NCBI RefSeq assembly: GCF_003628535.1
Contig: NZ_RBCI01000004.1
Span: 601,646 to 665,645 of the forward strand
DNA length: 64,000 nt
Source: Flavisolibacter nicotianae
GTDB lineage: Bacteria > Bacteroidota > Bacteroidia > Chitinophagales > Chitinophagaceae
Direction of reading: 5' to 3'
Shown here: in pieces, positions 42,609 to 52,700 of the stretch
How the letters are laid out: every line of letters begins with the position of its first letter
How positions within the stretch are numbered: position 1 is the first letter of the stretch
Notes under the pieces: generated by a model
What the model saw: the letters and a program-made list of their open reading frames with translations, nothing else
Databases searched by the model: none
What the model was told of the DNA's origin: nothing
Translations under genes and position numbers: made by a program

Positions 42609-43595
42609 TTACCGCATCAGTCGTTCCCCATCGATCGGGGTTCCGGCTTGTTTTACCATCAAAGCCTGGATTTGCTTCATGGTTTTTTCCATCCCATCGG
42701 CGCTGCCATCGAGGAAGATGATATTGCCTTTGCCATACTCCGCAAAATTTTTCACGGCTTCGGTCCACATGCTGAACAGGATGACATTGGTATCGAGATT
42801 CGCCTGTTTCATTTGCTCTGCGGCTTCTGTCATACCACGGGCCACTTCCTGGCGGAAAAGCGCTACACCCTGGCCACGCAAACGTGCGGCTTCGCGTTCG
42901 GCCTCCGCTGCGATCTTGATGGCATTGCCCTCTGCTTCAGCTCCTTTAGTCTTGGTAATGAGAAGCGCCTGCCCTTCGTTTTCCGCGGCCGCTTTCAGGT
43001 TGTTCGACGCCACCACTTTGCTCATCGAATCCATGATGGCCTTATCGAAGGTGATGTCGTTGATCTGCAGGTCCATCAGGTGATAGCCCCATTCTTCCAG
43101 CGTATGATCGATTTCCACTTTTACGTATTCCACGATCTCTTTGCGCAGTGCCAGCACTTCGGCCTGCCGCTTCGTTGCCACAAACGAGCGGATGTTTCCT
43201 TCAATGGTCCGTACCAGGGCCTGCATCAGGTCGCGGTCGGAAATGAATTTAAATGCGACTCTTTTAATCGTTTCTTCATCGGCATTTTGCACGGCGTACA
43301 GCAACATGCTTTTAAAATACACGTTGGCCTGGTCCTGGGTCACAGCCTGGAACTCCATCTCTACCGAGCGGTTTTGAATGGACACTTTTTTGTACACCTG
43401 TTCCAGGAACGGTATTTTAAAATTCAATCCGGGTCTTGCCGGGCGCCGGTATTTCCCGAACATGGTGATCACACCGATATAACCCTGGTTGATGGTAAAC
43501 AGACCGCTGAAAACAATGAGTAACAGAAGAATCAGCCACCAGAAATTCACTAAAAAACCGGCGATTCCATTTGCATTATCCTGAAGTAGTATCAT
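42609..43595 (-). CDS. SPFH/band 7 (stomatin/prohibitin-like) membrane protein
   Basis: The protein has 328 residues. One N-terminal membrane segment (FLVNFWWLILLLLIVFSGLF) is followed by GYIGVITMFGKYRRPARPGLNFKIPFLEQVYKKV, the band 7 start. A long coiled coil follows (AAENEGQALLITKTKGAEAEGNAIKIAAEAEREAARL). SPFH proteins build large rings in membrane microdomains and often control proteases; no partner gene is adjacent. Confidence 0.92.
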   Translation of the reverse strand: MILLQDNANGIAGFLVNFWWLILLLLIVFSGLFTINQGYIGVITMFGKYRRPARPGLNFKIPFLEQVYKKVSIQNRSVEMEFQAVTQDQANVYFKSMLLYAVQNADEETIKRVAFKFISDRDLMQALVRTIEGNIRSFVATKRQAEVLALRKEIVEYVKVEIDHTLEEWGYHLMDLQINDITFDKAIMDSMSKVVASNNLKAAAENEGQALLITKTKGAEAEGNAIKIAAEAEREAARLRGQGVALFRQEVARGMTEAAEQMKQANLDTNVILFSMWTEAVKNFAEYGKGNIIFLDGSADGMEKTMKQIQALMVKQAGTPIDGERLMR

Positions 43596-43661
43596 GGCTT
43601 ATTGTTTTGGTTATAAAAGTTGACAGTCAAATTTCTTTTTATCGCTGGAAAGAGTACAAAT

Positions 43662-44759
43662 CTATTCACGAACATAAACATAAATTTCTACCCGCCTGTT
43701 CTTTTGCCTTCCTTCAGCCAGACGGTTGTCTGCGACCGGCTTCTCACTGGCCCAGCCCCTCGTGAACACCGCACTGCGAAAGGCAGGAGAAAGATAAGCC
43801 GCAACCGACTCCGCCCGGTTCCTTGACAGCGTTTGGTTGAGCGAAAGCGAACCCTGGTTGTCGGTATGGCCTTCCACAACCAGTGAGTCAACCTGGTAGG
43901 ATTTTGTTCTTGTAACAAAGGCATCCAGTAAAGTCTTCGCTTTTTCGCCCAGGGCATAGCTGTTGGTGGCAAATAGCACATCGGGAATTACCAAGGTGTC
44001 TATGCGCTGCAGGGTTGTTTTGGGCAAAGGCTCCACCGGCGGTGGATTTTTGGTGTTTACGTACATCAACCGGTCCAGCATGCTGTGCCGGACGCTGAAG
44101 TTGTATTCTTCTTCTTTAACGCTGTCGGCTGCGGCGCAAAGTTGCTCCCGCGGATTCAGCGGCGTAAGGCTAATGCTGTCGATAAAAAAATAATAGCTCT
44201 TTCCCAGGTCGCGGCGCCCCGACAGATCATGGACCTTCGTTTTAAAATCGCCAAGAACGATAAAATTTTCGGCCCCGTCCGCGGTATAAACGAGGGAGAC
44301 TTTTTGCCATTCCTTCGACGGCTGCAGTCCGGCACTGCGCAAAAAAAGCTGCGGTTGCGTGTTGCGAAGTTTTTCCTTTTGGTATAAAAAATCGTTGGCA
44401 GAAAAATAAATGCCGATCGAATCAAAGACATTGTGCAGGGACCGGATCGAAAAATCAAGTTTATACTTCTCCCCTTTTCGCAAGCCGCAAAGCAACCGGC
44501 TGCGCAAAAAATTCCGGCCCGACGGCCTGCTCGAATCGGCCAGCACGATCCCGACAAAATGCGATCCTTCGTAAGCGTTGGGAGCGTCATCAAAATAATA
44601 ATCGGCGTAAAGCGATGTAGATATCCACCCTTCCGGCGCACAATTTTTCTGGTATTCCGAGCAAATATTCTCCTCTTCAAAGCCGCCGTTCATCAGGAGG
44701 TTTTGCGCACGGAGTAAAAACGGGAAGAAAAGAAAACATATCGGCAGCAACCATCTCAC
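43662..44759 (-). CDS. OmpA family outer membrane protein
   Basis: The protein has 365 residues. The signal peptide is MRWLLPICFLFFPFLLRAQ, starting at a GTG codon at 44759 (a TTG one codon upstream is the alternative; the nearest ATG is out of frame). The N-terminal part has a jelly-roll-like region (LLMNGGFEEENIC, then GWISTSLYADYYFDDAPNAYEGSHFVG). The C-terminal OmpA domain has LVVEGHTDNQGSLSLNQTLSRNRAESVAAYL and ends RRVEIYVYVRE, which binds peptidoglycan. The lectin-like N-terminal half is a common Bacteroidota combination. Confidence 0.9.
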   Translation of the reverse strand: MRWLLPICFLFFPFLLRAQNLLMNGGFEEENICSEYQKNCAPEGWISTSLYADYYFDDAPNAYEGSHFVGIVLADSSRPSGRNFLRSRLLCGLRKGEKYKLDFSIRSLHNVFDSIGIYFSANDFLYQKEKLRNTQPQLFLRSAGLQPSKEWQKVSLVYTADGAENFIVLGDFKTKVHDLSGRRDLGKSYYFFIDSISLTPLNPREQLCAAADSVKEEEYNFSVRHSMLDRLMYVNTKNPPPVEPLPKTTLQRIDTLVIPDVLFATNSYALGEKAKTLLDAFVTRTKSYQVDSLVVEGHTDNQGSLSLNQTLSRNRAESVAAYLSPAFRSAVFTRGWASEKPVADNRLAEGRQKNRRVEIYVYVRE

Positions 44760-44824
44760 CAACTAAAGGTAACGACAATCACCAATCGGCGAATGGCAAT
44801 TAACATTTAGCAAATGAGAACGAT

Positions 44825-46120
44825 CTACCGGCTTTTTGGTACGCTGTCAAATGCTGACTGATTCCTGACACCAACGCCTTTCTCCTCCCAGATGGTGGTT
44901 AAATGGACAATGGTTACCACCGCTTTGTTCATGTCCTGCACCGAGATGAATTCGAGCTTGGAGTGGATGGCTTGTTCACCGGCAAAGAGGTTAGGACAAG
45001 GCAATCCCATAAACGAAAGGCGACTACCGTCGGTACCGCCACGGATGCTTTCCATTTTCAACGGAAGGCCGCTGCGTTCGATCGCTTCCCTGGCAAACTG
45101 CACGACCTGCGGGTACTGGTCCAGCACTTCTTTCATGTTACGATACTGTTCCGTCACGTGAAATTCGAACGTGGCTGCAGGATAGTTTTCCATCACCATT
45201 TCCACAATGCCCAGCAAGAAATCTTCCTTTTTTTTCAGTCCATCGGTTACAAAGTCACGGATAATAAAATCGATGGTGGCCTTTTCGGCAATACCGTCTA
45301 CACGCACAGGATGAATGAAGCCCTGTTTGCCTTCGGTCGTTTCGGGAGAGAGTTCGGCACGTGGCAGGGAGGCCAGCACATCGCCGGCAATTTTGAGCGC
45401 ATTGACCATCTTGCCCTTTGCATAACCAGGGTGAGTAATGACACCGTGTATGACCAAGTGCACGCCGTCGGCACTGAACGTTTCGTCTTCCAGCGAGCCT
45501 GCCTCGCCACCGTCCAGCGTATAACCGAAATGCGCACCCAGTTTTTGCATGTTAACGTTTGCCGTGCCCTTTCCCACTTCCTCGTCGGGAGTAAAAAGCA
45601 GCCGCACGGCGCCGTGCTTTACATCAGGATGCGCTAGTAAAAAATGGGCAGCGTCCATTATTTCTGCCACACCGGCTTTGTCGTCGCTTCCCAGGAGGGT
45701 CGTGCCGCTTGCCGTTATGAGATCATGGCCAATCAATTTTTCAAGATAGGGAAAATCGGCTTTGCGAAGAACCTGCGTTTTGTCGCCGGGAAGTACGATA
45801 TCCTCACCCCTATAATTTTTGTGCAGGATGGGTTTTACACCGGTACCGCTGGCATCCGGTGCCGTGTCCACGTGGGCACAAAAACAAATGACCGGGACAT
45901 CCTTGTCGGTATTGGCGGGAATGGTTGCATACACGTAACCCCATTCATCCATTTCGGCGTCGCGGATTCCCATTGCTTTCAGTTCGTCTACCAATAACCG
46001 CGACAGGTCTTTTTGCTTTTCAGACGTGGGGTGCGAGTCTGAAAGTGGATTGCTTTGCGTGTCGATTTGCACATAACGCATAAATCGTTCAGCAGCGGTG
46101 AAGGCGTAGTTGGTAAACAT
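44825..46120 (-). CDS. pepT: Peptidase T (tripeptidase, M20 family)
   Basis: The protein has 431 residues. Metal-site motifs are CFCAHVDTAPDASG, GSDDKAGVAEIMDAA and LLFTPDEEVGKG, with GGTDGSRLSFMGLPCPNLFAG near the C-terminus. FTAAERFMRYVQIDTQS is the family N-terminus and supports the start at 46120. It removes N-terminal residues from tripeptides in the cytoplasm. Confidence 0.96.
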   Translation of the reverse strand: MFTNYAFTAAERFMRYVQIDTQSNPLSDSHPTSEKQKDLSRLLVDELKAMGIRDAEMDEWGYVYATIPANTDKDVPVICFCAHVDTAPDASGTGVKPILHKNYRGEDIVLPGDKTQVLRKADFPYLEKLIGHDLITASGTTLLGSDDKAGVAEIMDAAHFLLAHPDVKHGAVRLLFTPDEEVGKGTANVNMQKLGAHFGYTLDGGEAGSLEDETFSADGVHLVIHGVITHPGYAKGKMVNALKIAGDVLASLPRAELSPETTEGKQGFIHPVRVDGIAEKATIDFIIRDFVTDGLKKKEDFLLGIVEMVMENYPAATFEFHVTEQYRNMKEVLDQYPQVVQFAREAIERSGLPLKMESIRGGTDGSRLSFMGLPCPNLFAGEQAIHSKLEFISVQDMNKAVVTIVHLTTIWEEKGVGVRNQSAFDSVPKSR

Positions 46121-46146
46121 GGAGGCAAATATACACCTCACCCTAA

Positions 46147-46560
46147 CCCTCTCCTCAAGGAGAGGGAAATTCCGGGCACAGGGCCTGCTTGGGCAGGATT
46201 CTTATCTATCCGTAGAGACGCCATCCCTTGAAGGGATGGAATTCTTTTTGTCCATCCGTGTTCCGAACGATGAATGGAGCCCTTCCTTGTCAGGATAAAC
46301 TGTGCAACGGAAGCTTCATGGCTATTCTGTTGCTGGCACCATAAAATATATCGCTCCTGCGGAGATTTGTTTCTCCCTCTATTCTTGTTTCTATTAACAG
46401 GATGTTCCTTCGGGGCAAAAGAAAAAGCCGTTAGCGGGGACGCCAAACGGCAGCAAAAAGCCTCCATCAAAATGACCGATGAAGGCTTTGAAGTATCGTG
46501 CAAAAGCAAGGGTCTGTGTAAATGCCACTCCCTCCCTTGGAGGGCGGGGAGACTTCAAGG
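46147..46560. repeat. Dispersed intergenic repeat, copy 2, with C-rich hairpins
   Basis: The core 46221-46520 is the second copy of the repeat described at 40928-41240. At its left it is preceded by CCCTCTCCT-CA-AGGAGAGGG (46147-46166), a perfect 9-bp palindrome, and CCATCCCTT-G-AAGGGATGG (46221-46239). It occupies the gap between pepT and the sugar transferase gene; I see no gene in this 455-base interval. The frames differ from copy 1 upstream of about 46410. Confidence 0.75.
46452..46489 (-). terminator. Terminator of the sugar transferase gene inside repeat copy 2
   Basis: AAAGCCTCCATC (46457-46468) pairs with GATGAAGGCTTT (46478-46489) with one mismatch. On the minus strand it leads into TTTTTGCTG. 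Confidence 0.5.
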
Positions 46561-46575
46561 TAATGCGGTGGTCGC

Positions 46576-47973
46576 CTACTTGCCTTTTCCAGAAAAAATG
46601 ATCCGCAACGTGTGCAACATGATTTTAAAATCAAGCAGCAGCGAAATATTCTCGATATACACCAGGTCGAATTTGCTCCGCTCGATCATTTGCGCTACGT
46701 TCTCGGCATAACCGAATTGCACCATGCCCCACGACGTTAAACCAGGCTTCACCTTCAGCAGGTATTTGTAATAGGGAAATTGGGCAATGATCTGGTTAAT
46801 GTAAAAACGCCGCTCCGGCCGCGGACCCACCAGGCTCATGTCGCCGCGCAGGATATTCCAAAGCTGGGGCAATTCATCCAGCCGCCATTTGCGCATCACT
46901 TTTCCCCATGGTGTAATGCGGGGATCATGGTCGGATGAAAGTGCCGGGCCATTTTTTTCTGCATCCATGTACATCGAACGGAATTTGTACAGGCGAAACG
47001 ACTTGCCTTTGTAGCCAACTCTTTCCTGTGAAAAAAAAATGCTTCCTTTTGATGACAAGCCCACCCGCAAGACAATATAAACCAACAGCGGCAGCAAAAG
47101 GACCAACGCAAAAAAAGCTGCCAGTACGTCGATGACCCGTTTGATATTCAACTGCCAGTCCGGCATCAGACCGGTAAGTAGGTCCGTTAGCACCGCTCCC
47201 ATTACGTTGGCGGTTCGCACCGTGCCGGAAAGAATATCGATCGTGCCCGCTTCGATTTTGATAGCGACATCTTTTTCGGAAAGCCGCACCAGCAGGTCTT
47301 CCAACAGGGCCGGGTCGTTTTTGTCAACAGCCAGTACCACAAGGTTGGCTTTGTATGCATCAATCACCTGCTCCAGGCTGTTGCTGTCACCAAGTAACGG
47401 GAGGTCTTTTTGTACGCCGTTTCTCCCGTTAGCGGTACTGACAAAACCCACAATCTTGAACCCTTCGGCAGCCAGGTGAGCCTGCGCTTCGCGGTATACA
47501 TTGATGACACGGGACGACGGTCCCACCAAGATGGCATTGAACTGGATGGTCTTTTGAGTCAACTGCTTTTTTGCTGTGTTCAGGACAATCATTCGTCCGG
47601 TAATGGAAAAAAACAACTGCAGCCCGAGGAGGGTAAAATAACTGGTGTAGTAATAATTGTTGCTGGTTTTCCGGTCGTCGATGAGAAAAAGGAAAAACAG
47701 GACCGTGCAACCGATCAGCGCACAAACGAAGGCATTGGTTGCTTCGGACAGACGCGATTTTTTGTAAATCGAATGGTAAGACCCGATGAGTGCATACAGT
47801 ATGATCCATCCTGCCGGTATACCAAGCACGCCAAGCCAGAATTTATAATTGATCGTGTAGGGTTCCGCCAGGTACGTTTTACGGGCAAAGTAAAAAACAG
47901 CCCAGGCTATGGCGGCGCTGCAATAGTCGGCTACCGCATACCAAAAGGGCTGAATGAATTTCTTCCTTGCCAT
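46576..47973 (-). CDS. Polyprenyl-phosphate sugar phosphotransferase (exopolysaccharide initiating enzyme)
   Basis: The protein has 465 residues. Four N-terminal membrane segments are seen up to about residue 120, then a CoA-binding-like domain ([22 protein letters not shown]...GFVSTANGR). The C-terminal bacterial sugar transferase domain has [68 protein letters not shown] and PGLTSW. It transfers a sugar phosphate to the lipid carrier, the first step of repeat unit assembly. It starts 4 bases after the oxidoreductase gene stop, so the two form an operon. Confidence 0.93.
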   Translation of the reverse strand: MARKKFIQPFWYAVADYCSAAIAWAVFYFARKTYLAEPYTINYKFWLGVLGIPAGWIILYALIGSYHSIYKKSRLSEATNAFVCALIGCTVLFFLFLIDDRKTSNNYYYTSYFTLLGLQLFFSITGRMIVLNTAKKQLTQKTIQFNAILVGPSSRVINVYREAQAHLAAEGFKIVGFVSTANGRNGVQKDLPLLGDSNSLEQVIDAYKANLVVLAVDKNDPALLEDLLVRLSEKDVAIKIEAGTIDILSGTVRTANVMGAVLTDLLTGLMPDWQLNIKRVIDVLAAFFALVLLLPLLVYIVLRVGLSSKGSIFFSQERVGYKGKSFRLYKFRSMYMDAEKNGPALSSDHDPRITPWGKVMRKWRLDELPQLWNILRGDMSLVGPRPERRFYINQIIAQFPYYKYLLKVKPGLTSWGMVQFGYAENVAQMIERSKFDLVYIENISLLLDFKIMLHTLRIIFSGKGK

Positions 47974-47977
47974 CCGG

Positions 47978-48952
47978 TTATTGGGCCGTCTGGTTGTGAC
48001 CAATTTTTTGCAGGATCTGGTGGGCTACCTCAAGTGCCCGGAAACCGTCAATTTCATTGACCACCGGCTGCTTGTCACTCCGGATAGCGCTGACAAATTC
48101 CTCCAGTTCCCGGCGAATGGCATTGACATCCGGCACAGGCGGGTTGAGAACTGCAATCGTCTTGGTGCCGGCCGGCGTTTCCAGGTCGAAGGCAAAGGCA
48201 TTCTGGTCTTCTTCCGTTTTCAGCCGGATCACTTCCGTTTTCTTTTCAAGGAAATCGATCGAGATATAAGCGTCTTTTTGAAAGAGGCGCATCTTGCGCA
48301 TTTTCTTGATGGAGATCCGGCTTGAGGTGAGGTTGGCCACACAGCCGTTGTCAAATTCAATGCGCACATTGGCAATATCCGGTGTATCGGTCAGCACCGC
48401 CACGCCGCTGGCCGAAATATTTTTGACATCGCTTTTCACCAGACTTAAGATTGCGTCGATGTCGTGAATCATCAGGTCGAGAATGACGCTGACCTCCGTA
48501 CCACGAGGATTGAACTGCGCCAGGCGATGCACTTCGATAAACATCGGCGACAGCTTTAGCGGTTGTGCGGCAAGGAAAGCGGGGTTGAACCGCTCCACAT
48601 GACCCACCTGGAACTTGATCTTTGACTCCTGCACCAGCTTCACCAGTTCTTTTGCTTCATCGATCGTATGCGCCATGGGCTTTTCCACGAACACGTGGCG
48701 GCCTTTTTTGATTGCCTTTTCGCAAAGTGCAAAATGATACTGCGTCGGTGTGACCACATCAATGGCATCGCAGGCATCAATCAATTCGTCTTCGTTGTCG
48801 AACCGCTTCAGGCCATACCGTCCTTCCACATCTTTTGCGATCGCATCATTCGGGTCGAAAAAACCAACGACGGTCACGTCGCTGATCTCTTTCCAGTTGT
48901 TCAAATGAAACTTTCCCAGGTAACCCGTTCCAAATACACCGATTTTTAGCAT
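47978..48952 (-). CDS. Gfo/Idh/MocA family oxidoreductase
   Basis: The protein has 324 residues. The Rossmann domain starts [19 protein letters not shown], with VVGFFDPN, and the EKP motif is present ([19 protein letters not shown]). The C-terminal domain includes [13 protein letters not shown]. Because it is coupled to a sugar transferase gene and near UDP-GlcNAc 2-epimerase, its substrate is probably a nucleotide sugar such as UDP-GlcNAcA (inference). Confidence 0.9.
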   Translation of the reverse strand: MLKIGVFGTGYLGKFHLNNWKEISDVTVVGFFDPNDAIAKDVEGRYGLKRFDNEDELIDACDAIDVVTPTQYHFALCEKAIKKGRHVFVEKPMAHTIDEAKELVKLVQESKIKFQVGHVERFNPAFLAAQPLKLSPMFIEVHRLAQFNPRGTEVSVILDLMIHDIDAILSLVKSDVKNISASGVAVLTDTPDIANVRIEFDNGCVANLTSSRISIKKMRKMRLFQKDAYISIDFLEKKTEVIRLKTEEDQNAFAFDLETPAGTKTIAVLNPPVPDVNAIRRELEEFVSAIRSDKQPVVNEIDGFRALEVAHQILQKIGHNQTAQ

Positions 48953-49121
48953 GGCTCAAAGATAGGGCGTGAATGAAAAGCAGCCCCTTTCTCACCCGAT
49001 GGCAGCGATTGTTTGCCCGGTTATGTGCATAAGTTGTACGTACTCCTTGCAAGCAATACAAAATCGTTGGGTAAAAGAAACGCAAAGGAAGAATATTCCG
49101 TTTTCGGATGCTGTTACCCGG

Positions 49122-49715
49122 CTAGAGTGAACTCTCCCCCACTAGTTTTTTCAACAAGGCATAGTGAAGCAGCAGCAGGGTTTTGGCGTCACGAATACTT
49201 CCGTTATTCATCATTTGCACGGCTTCGGCAAAGGGCAATTCCACCACGGTAACGTCTTCACCTTCTTCTTCCAGTCCTCCGCCCTCTCCTTGTTTTTGGT
49301 CTTTTCGATAAGGGGCCACAAAGTAATGAATCAGCTCCGTTACCGAACCGGGGGTGCTGTAGGCTTCAAACACTTTTTGTACACTGGTCAACGCATAACC
49401 CGTTTCTTCCCTGATCTCCCGCAGCATGGCTTCTTCCGGCGACTCGTTTTCATCCAGCAGCCCGGCCGGCGTTTCCAGCAACATGCCGTCGGCGTTTCCA
49501 TTGACGTAGGTCGCAATCCGGAATTGCTTTGTGAGGAGAACGGTTTTTTCCTCGGGGTTGTACAGCAGTACCGTCACCGCGTTACCATGGTCGAAAACTT
49601 CGCGTTTTTGCGATTGCCAATCGCCGTTTTTTTTCTGCAGGTCAAAATCGATTCGTTTGAAGGTATACTTCTCGTCCGACAGGATTGTCTCGTTTGTGAT
49701 TCGTGCGTTTGCCAT
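49122..49715 (-). CDS. Nudix hydrolase, ADP-sugar/GDP-mannose pyrophosphatase type
   Basis: The protein has 197 residues. The Nudix box is complete: GLLDENESPEEAMLREIREETGY at about residues 86-108, following LLETPAG. KQFRIATYVNG and AYSTPGSVTELIHYFVAPY are typical of the YffH/NudK/AdpP group that cleaves nucleotide sugars. The gene is downstream of the helicase-nuclease gene on the same strand, with 69 bases between. Its exact substrate is not readable. Confidence 0.9.
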   Translation of the reverse strand: MANARITNETILSDEKYTFKRIDFDLQKKNGDWQSQKREVFDHGNAVTVLLYNPEEKTVLLTKQFRIATYVNGNADGMLLETPAGLLDENESPEEAMLREIREETGYALTSVQKVFEAYSTPGSVTELIHYFVAPYRKDQKQGEGGGLEEEGEDVTVVELPFAEAVQMMNNGSIRDAKTLLLLHYALLKKLVGESSL

Positions 49716-49784
49716 CGTGTGTTTTTTCCTTTGCGCTGCAAAGAATGTGCACACCCCACCTTGTCACGCTCATACGTGCTGTGC

Positions 49785-52700
49785 TCAGGCCAGTTTCAGC
49801 AAACCGTTTTCTTTTTGCAGGCGCTTTTGTGTAAGGTTCTGTTCGATGCACGCCAGGATCTCATCGCGGATTTCTTCGGTGATGCGTGTAAAGCCGAAGA
49901 GCCGTGCAATATAGGCCACAGCCGCTTCGGGTTGGATAGCGATGGATTCCCGTACTACTTTTTCCACGCCCAATTCCAGTTCTTCCGGTGCAATGTATTT
50001 GAATTTGCGGGACGAAGCCGGCAGGTTTGCACGGTTGCGGATGACCGGAGTTTTCATTTCCGGGTCCCACAGAAACTCGCCCCTGGTTTTGATCTTGCCG
50101 CCGCCTTCGGCAAATTTTGCCGCCAACTGCAACTGACTCCTGATTCGCGAACCCACCCGTGTAATGCCGGCTGCTTCTGCCATCCGTTTGGCCATTTCGT
50201 CGAAATGAACCGGGCTTTCTTTTTTTACCACGTCTTCAATCCAGCCGGCCAGTTTTCCCATGCTGTGCTGCTGCAGTTCCCTGGCTGCAATTTCAGCGGA
50301 AAGCGTGGCAGCCTGGTAGGTCGTCACTTCATCATCATCCTGGGATTCCCGTACAATAGCCCGTTCGATCGTCAGTTCGTCGCCGGGATCGTTCGGCAGG
50401 TGGGATACCAGTTTGGCTTTTTCAATGGCTTCAACAAGGCGCTTTAGTTCCTTTTCCGGATGGCGAAACCAATCGGTGCTCCAAACGCGGTGAATGCGCC
50501 AGCCCATGCCTTCAAGTACCTGCTGGCGAAGGCGGTCGCGGTCTCTTGCCGAACGGGCCGAATGGTAGGCGGCGCCGTCGCATTCAATACCCAGCCAATA
50601 ACGGCCCGGGTGGCCCGGATCGACGATAGCCAGGTCGAGATAAAAGCCCTGCGAGCCGACTTGCTGGTGCACGGTATAACCCAACCCACGCAATTGTGTG
50701 GCAACCATTTCCTCGAATGGGCTATCCGCCTCTTTGCCTGTGACTTCCGCCAGGTGCAGGCTGCCGTGCTGGGCATAGTGCAAAAAACTTTTCAAGGCTC
50801 GCACACCCCGGCTACCCGTGCGGGCCGTATCGATGTCGGCCGCGGTGATATTGGTAAACACTTCGCAACGCTGTTTGGCCCGGGTAATTAAAACGTTGAG
50901 CCGCTTTTCGCCGCCGTCGTTGTTCAGCGGACCAAAGGACATGCTGACGTATCCTTCCTTTGTACGACCGTACCCGATCGAAAGGAACATAACATCCCGT
51001 TCATCGCCCTGTACATTTTCCAGGTTTTTTACAAAGAAGGGTTCTTCTTTCGCCGTGCTGAAAAAGTTTTCGAGATCGGGATTTTCCTTGCGTTTTTGCT
51101 CCAGTGCGTCCTGGATGGCTTCGCGTTGTGCCGAGCTGAATGCCACCACACCAAGGCTTTGCCTGCCATGCAACCGGGCATGCTCCATCACGGCCTGTGC
51201 CACGATCTCGGCCTCCCGTGCATTGGTTCTTGTGCCACCACGATCGTAAACCGTATCAGCCAGGTAGTGAAACACAAGTCCCATGCGGCTGTTCGATCCG
51301 GGGCTGGGAAAGACCACGAGCTTGTTTTCGTAGAATTCGTGGTTGGACAGCCGGATAAGCGATTCATGGCGGCTGCGGTAATGCCAACGCAACATTTTTT
51401 GCGGTGCACCCTGCGCATCACACAAACCCAGGATGCTTTCCATATCGGCCGTAATGTTTTCTTCATCTCTTTCGTCGCTGTCATTGAGGGTATCGAAAAA
51501 AGCGGTAGGTGGCAACTGCTTGCTGTCGCCTACCACCACCAATTGTTTGCCGCGAAGCAAGGCACCCAGTGCCTCCACAGGTCGTACCTGGCTGGCTTCG
51601 TCAAAGATCACCAGGTCGAATGCCAGCGCACCCGGCGAAAGAAAATTGGCAATGGACAAAGGGCTCATCATGAACACTGGCTTAATGGCCTGGATGGCAA
51701 GCCCCGCGTCCTGCATCAGCCGGCGAATGGGCAGGTGCCTGGCTTTGCGGTTGAACTCCGTTTTCAATACGCTCATTTGCCCGCCGGCTTCCAGCGTTGG
51801 CAAGGCTTCCCAATGTTTCAATGCCGCTTTTGCCCGGTTGTATTGAAGGTTCAATACATCGAGACGACGAAACTGCCGGATCACTTCTTCATGGCTGGCC
51901 CGTTCAAATTTGCGCAGTGCGGGAAATTCAGAAAGAGCCACTTTCAGCAAGTGGCTGTACCAGGTTTTTTGAAGGGCAGTTTTCAGAAAATTGCTTGCTT
52001 CTTTCCAGCGAACAGAGGATTCAACGAGGAAGACGAAGCCGCTTTCTCTTGCTGTGTCGGAAAGGTTGTTCCAGGAAACGGCCGATTGCAATTCGGGCAG
52101 GCCTTCCTGCCACGCTGCGAGGATTTGCTTTTGTACCAGGAACGGCTGTTGCACAAGGGGGCCGCCAAAACGAAGGGCCTCGTTCAGTTGCAAGGCTTCG
52201 ACCACCCTGTTCAACTGCTTGCCCTGCTCGTTCAACGCATCCAGCAACAAGGCATGACCGCGTCTTGCAATTTCCGGGTCCTTGTGCTGTGCGAGATAAG
52301 ACAGTATTTCAACCGGGCAGGTACCATCGGCAACCTGCTGGTGAACGGTCTGCAGGTAAGCGGCAACTTCCTCCAGGTTGTTCCAGTCCGATTTTTCCTT
52401 TTGCCAGCGCCGCCCAAAGAGTTCTTCGCCTATTTCACTTTGCGCACCGATTGCTTCGTGCAGACGCTTGGCTTCCAGAATATCCTCTACGTATTTTAGC
52501 CGTTCGGCATTGTCTTTGGGCAATTCGTTTTTGCACACTGCACGGAGTTGTTTCACCGCGGATTTGTAGGAGCCAACAAGAAAGCGGTGCCATTTTTCGC
52601 CGTGCGTTTTCAGTTCGCTTCGCACGGTCAGTGCATCAAGGCCCCAGGCTTCCGGTAAAAAATTTTCTTCATATGCGTTGTGCAAGGCGGCCAGGCGCTT

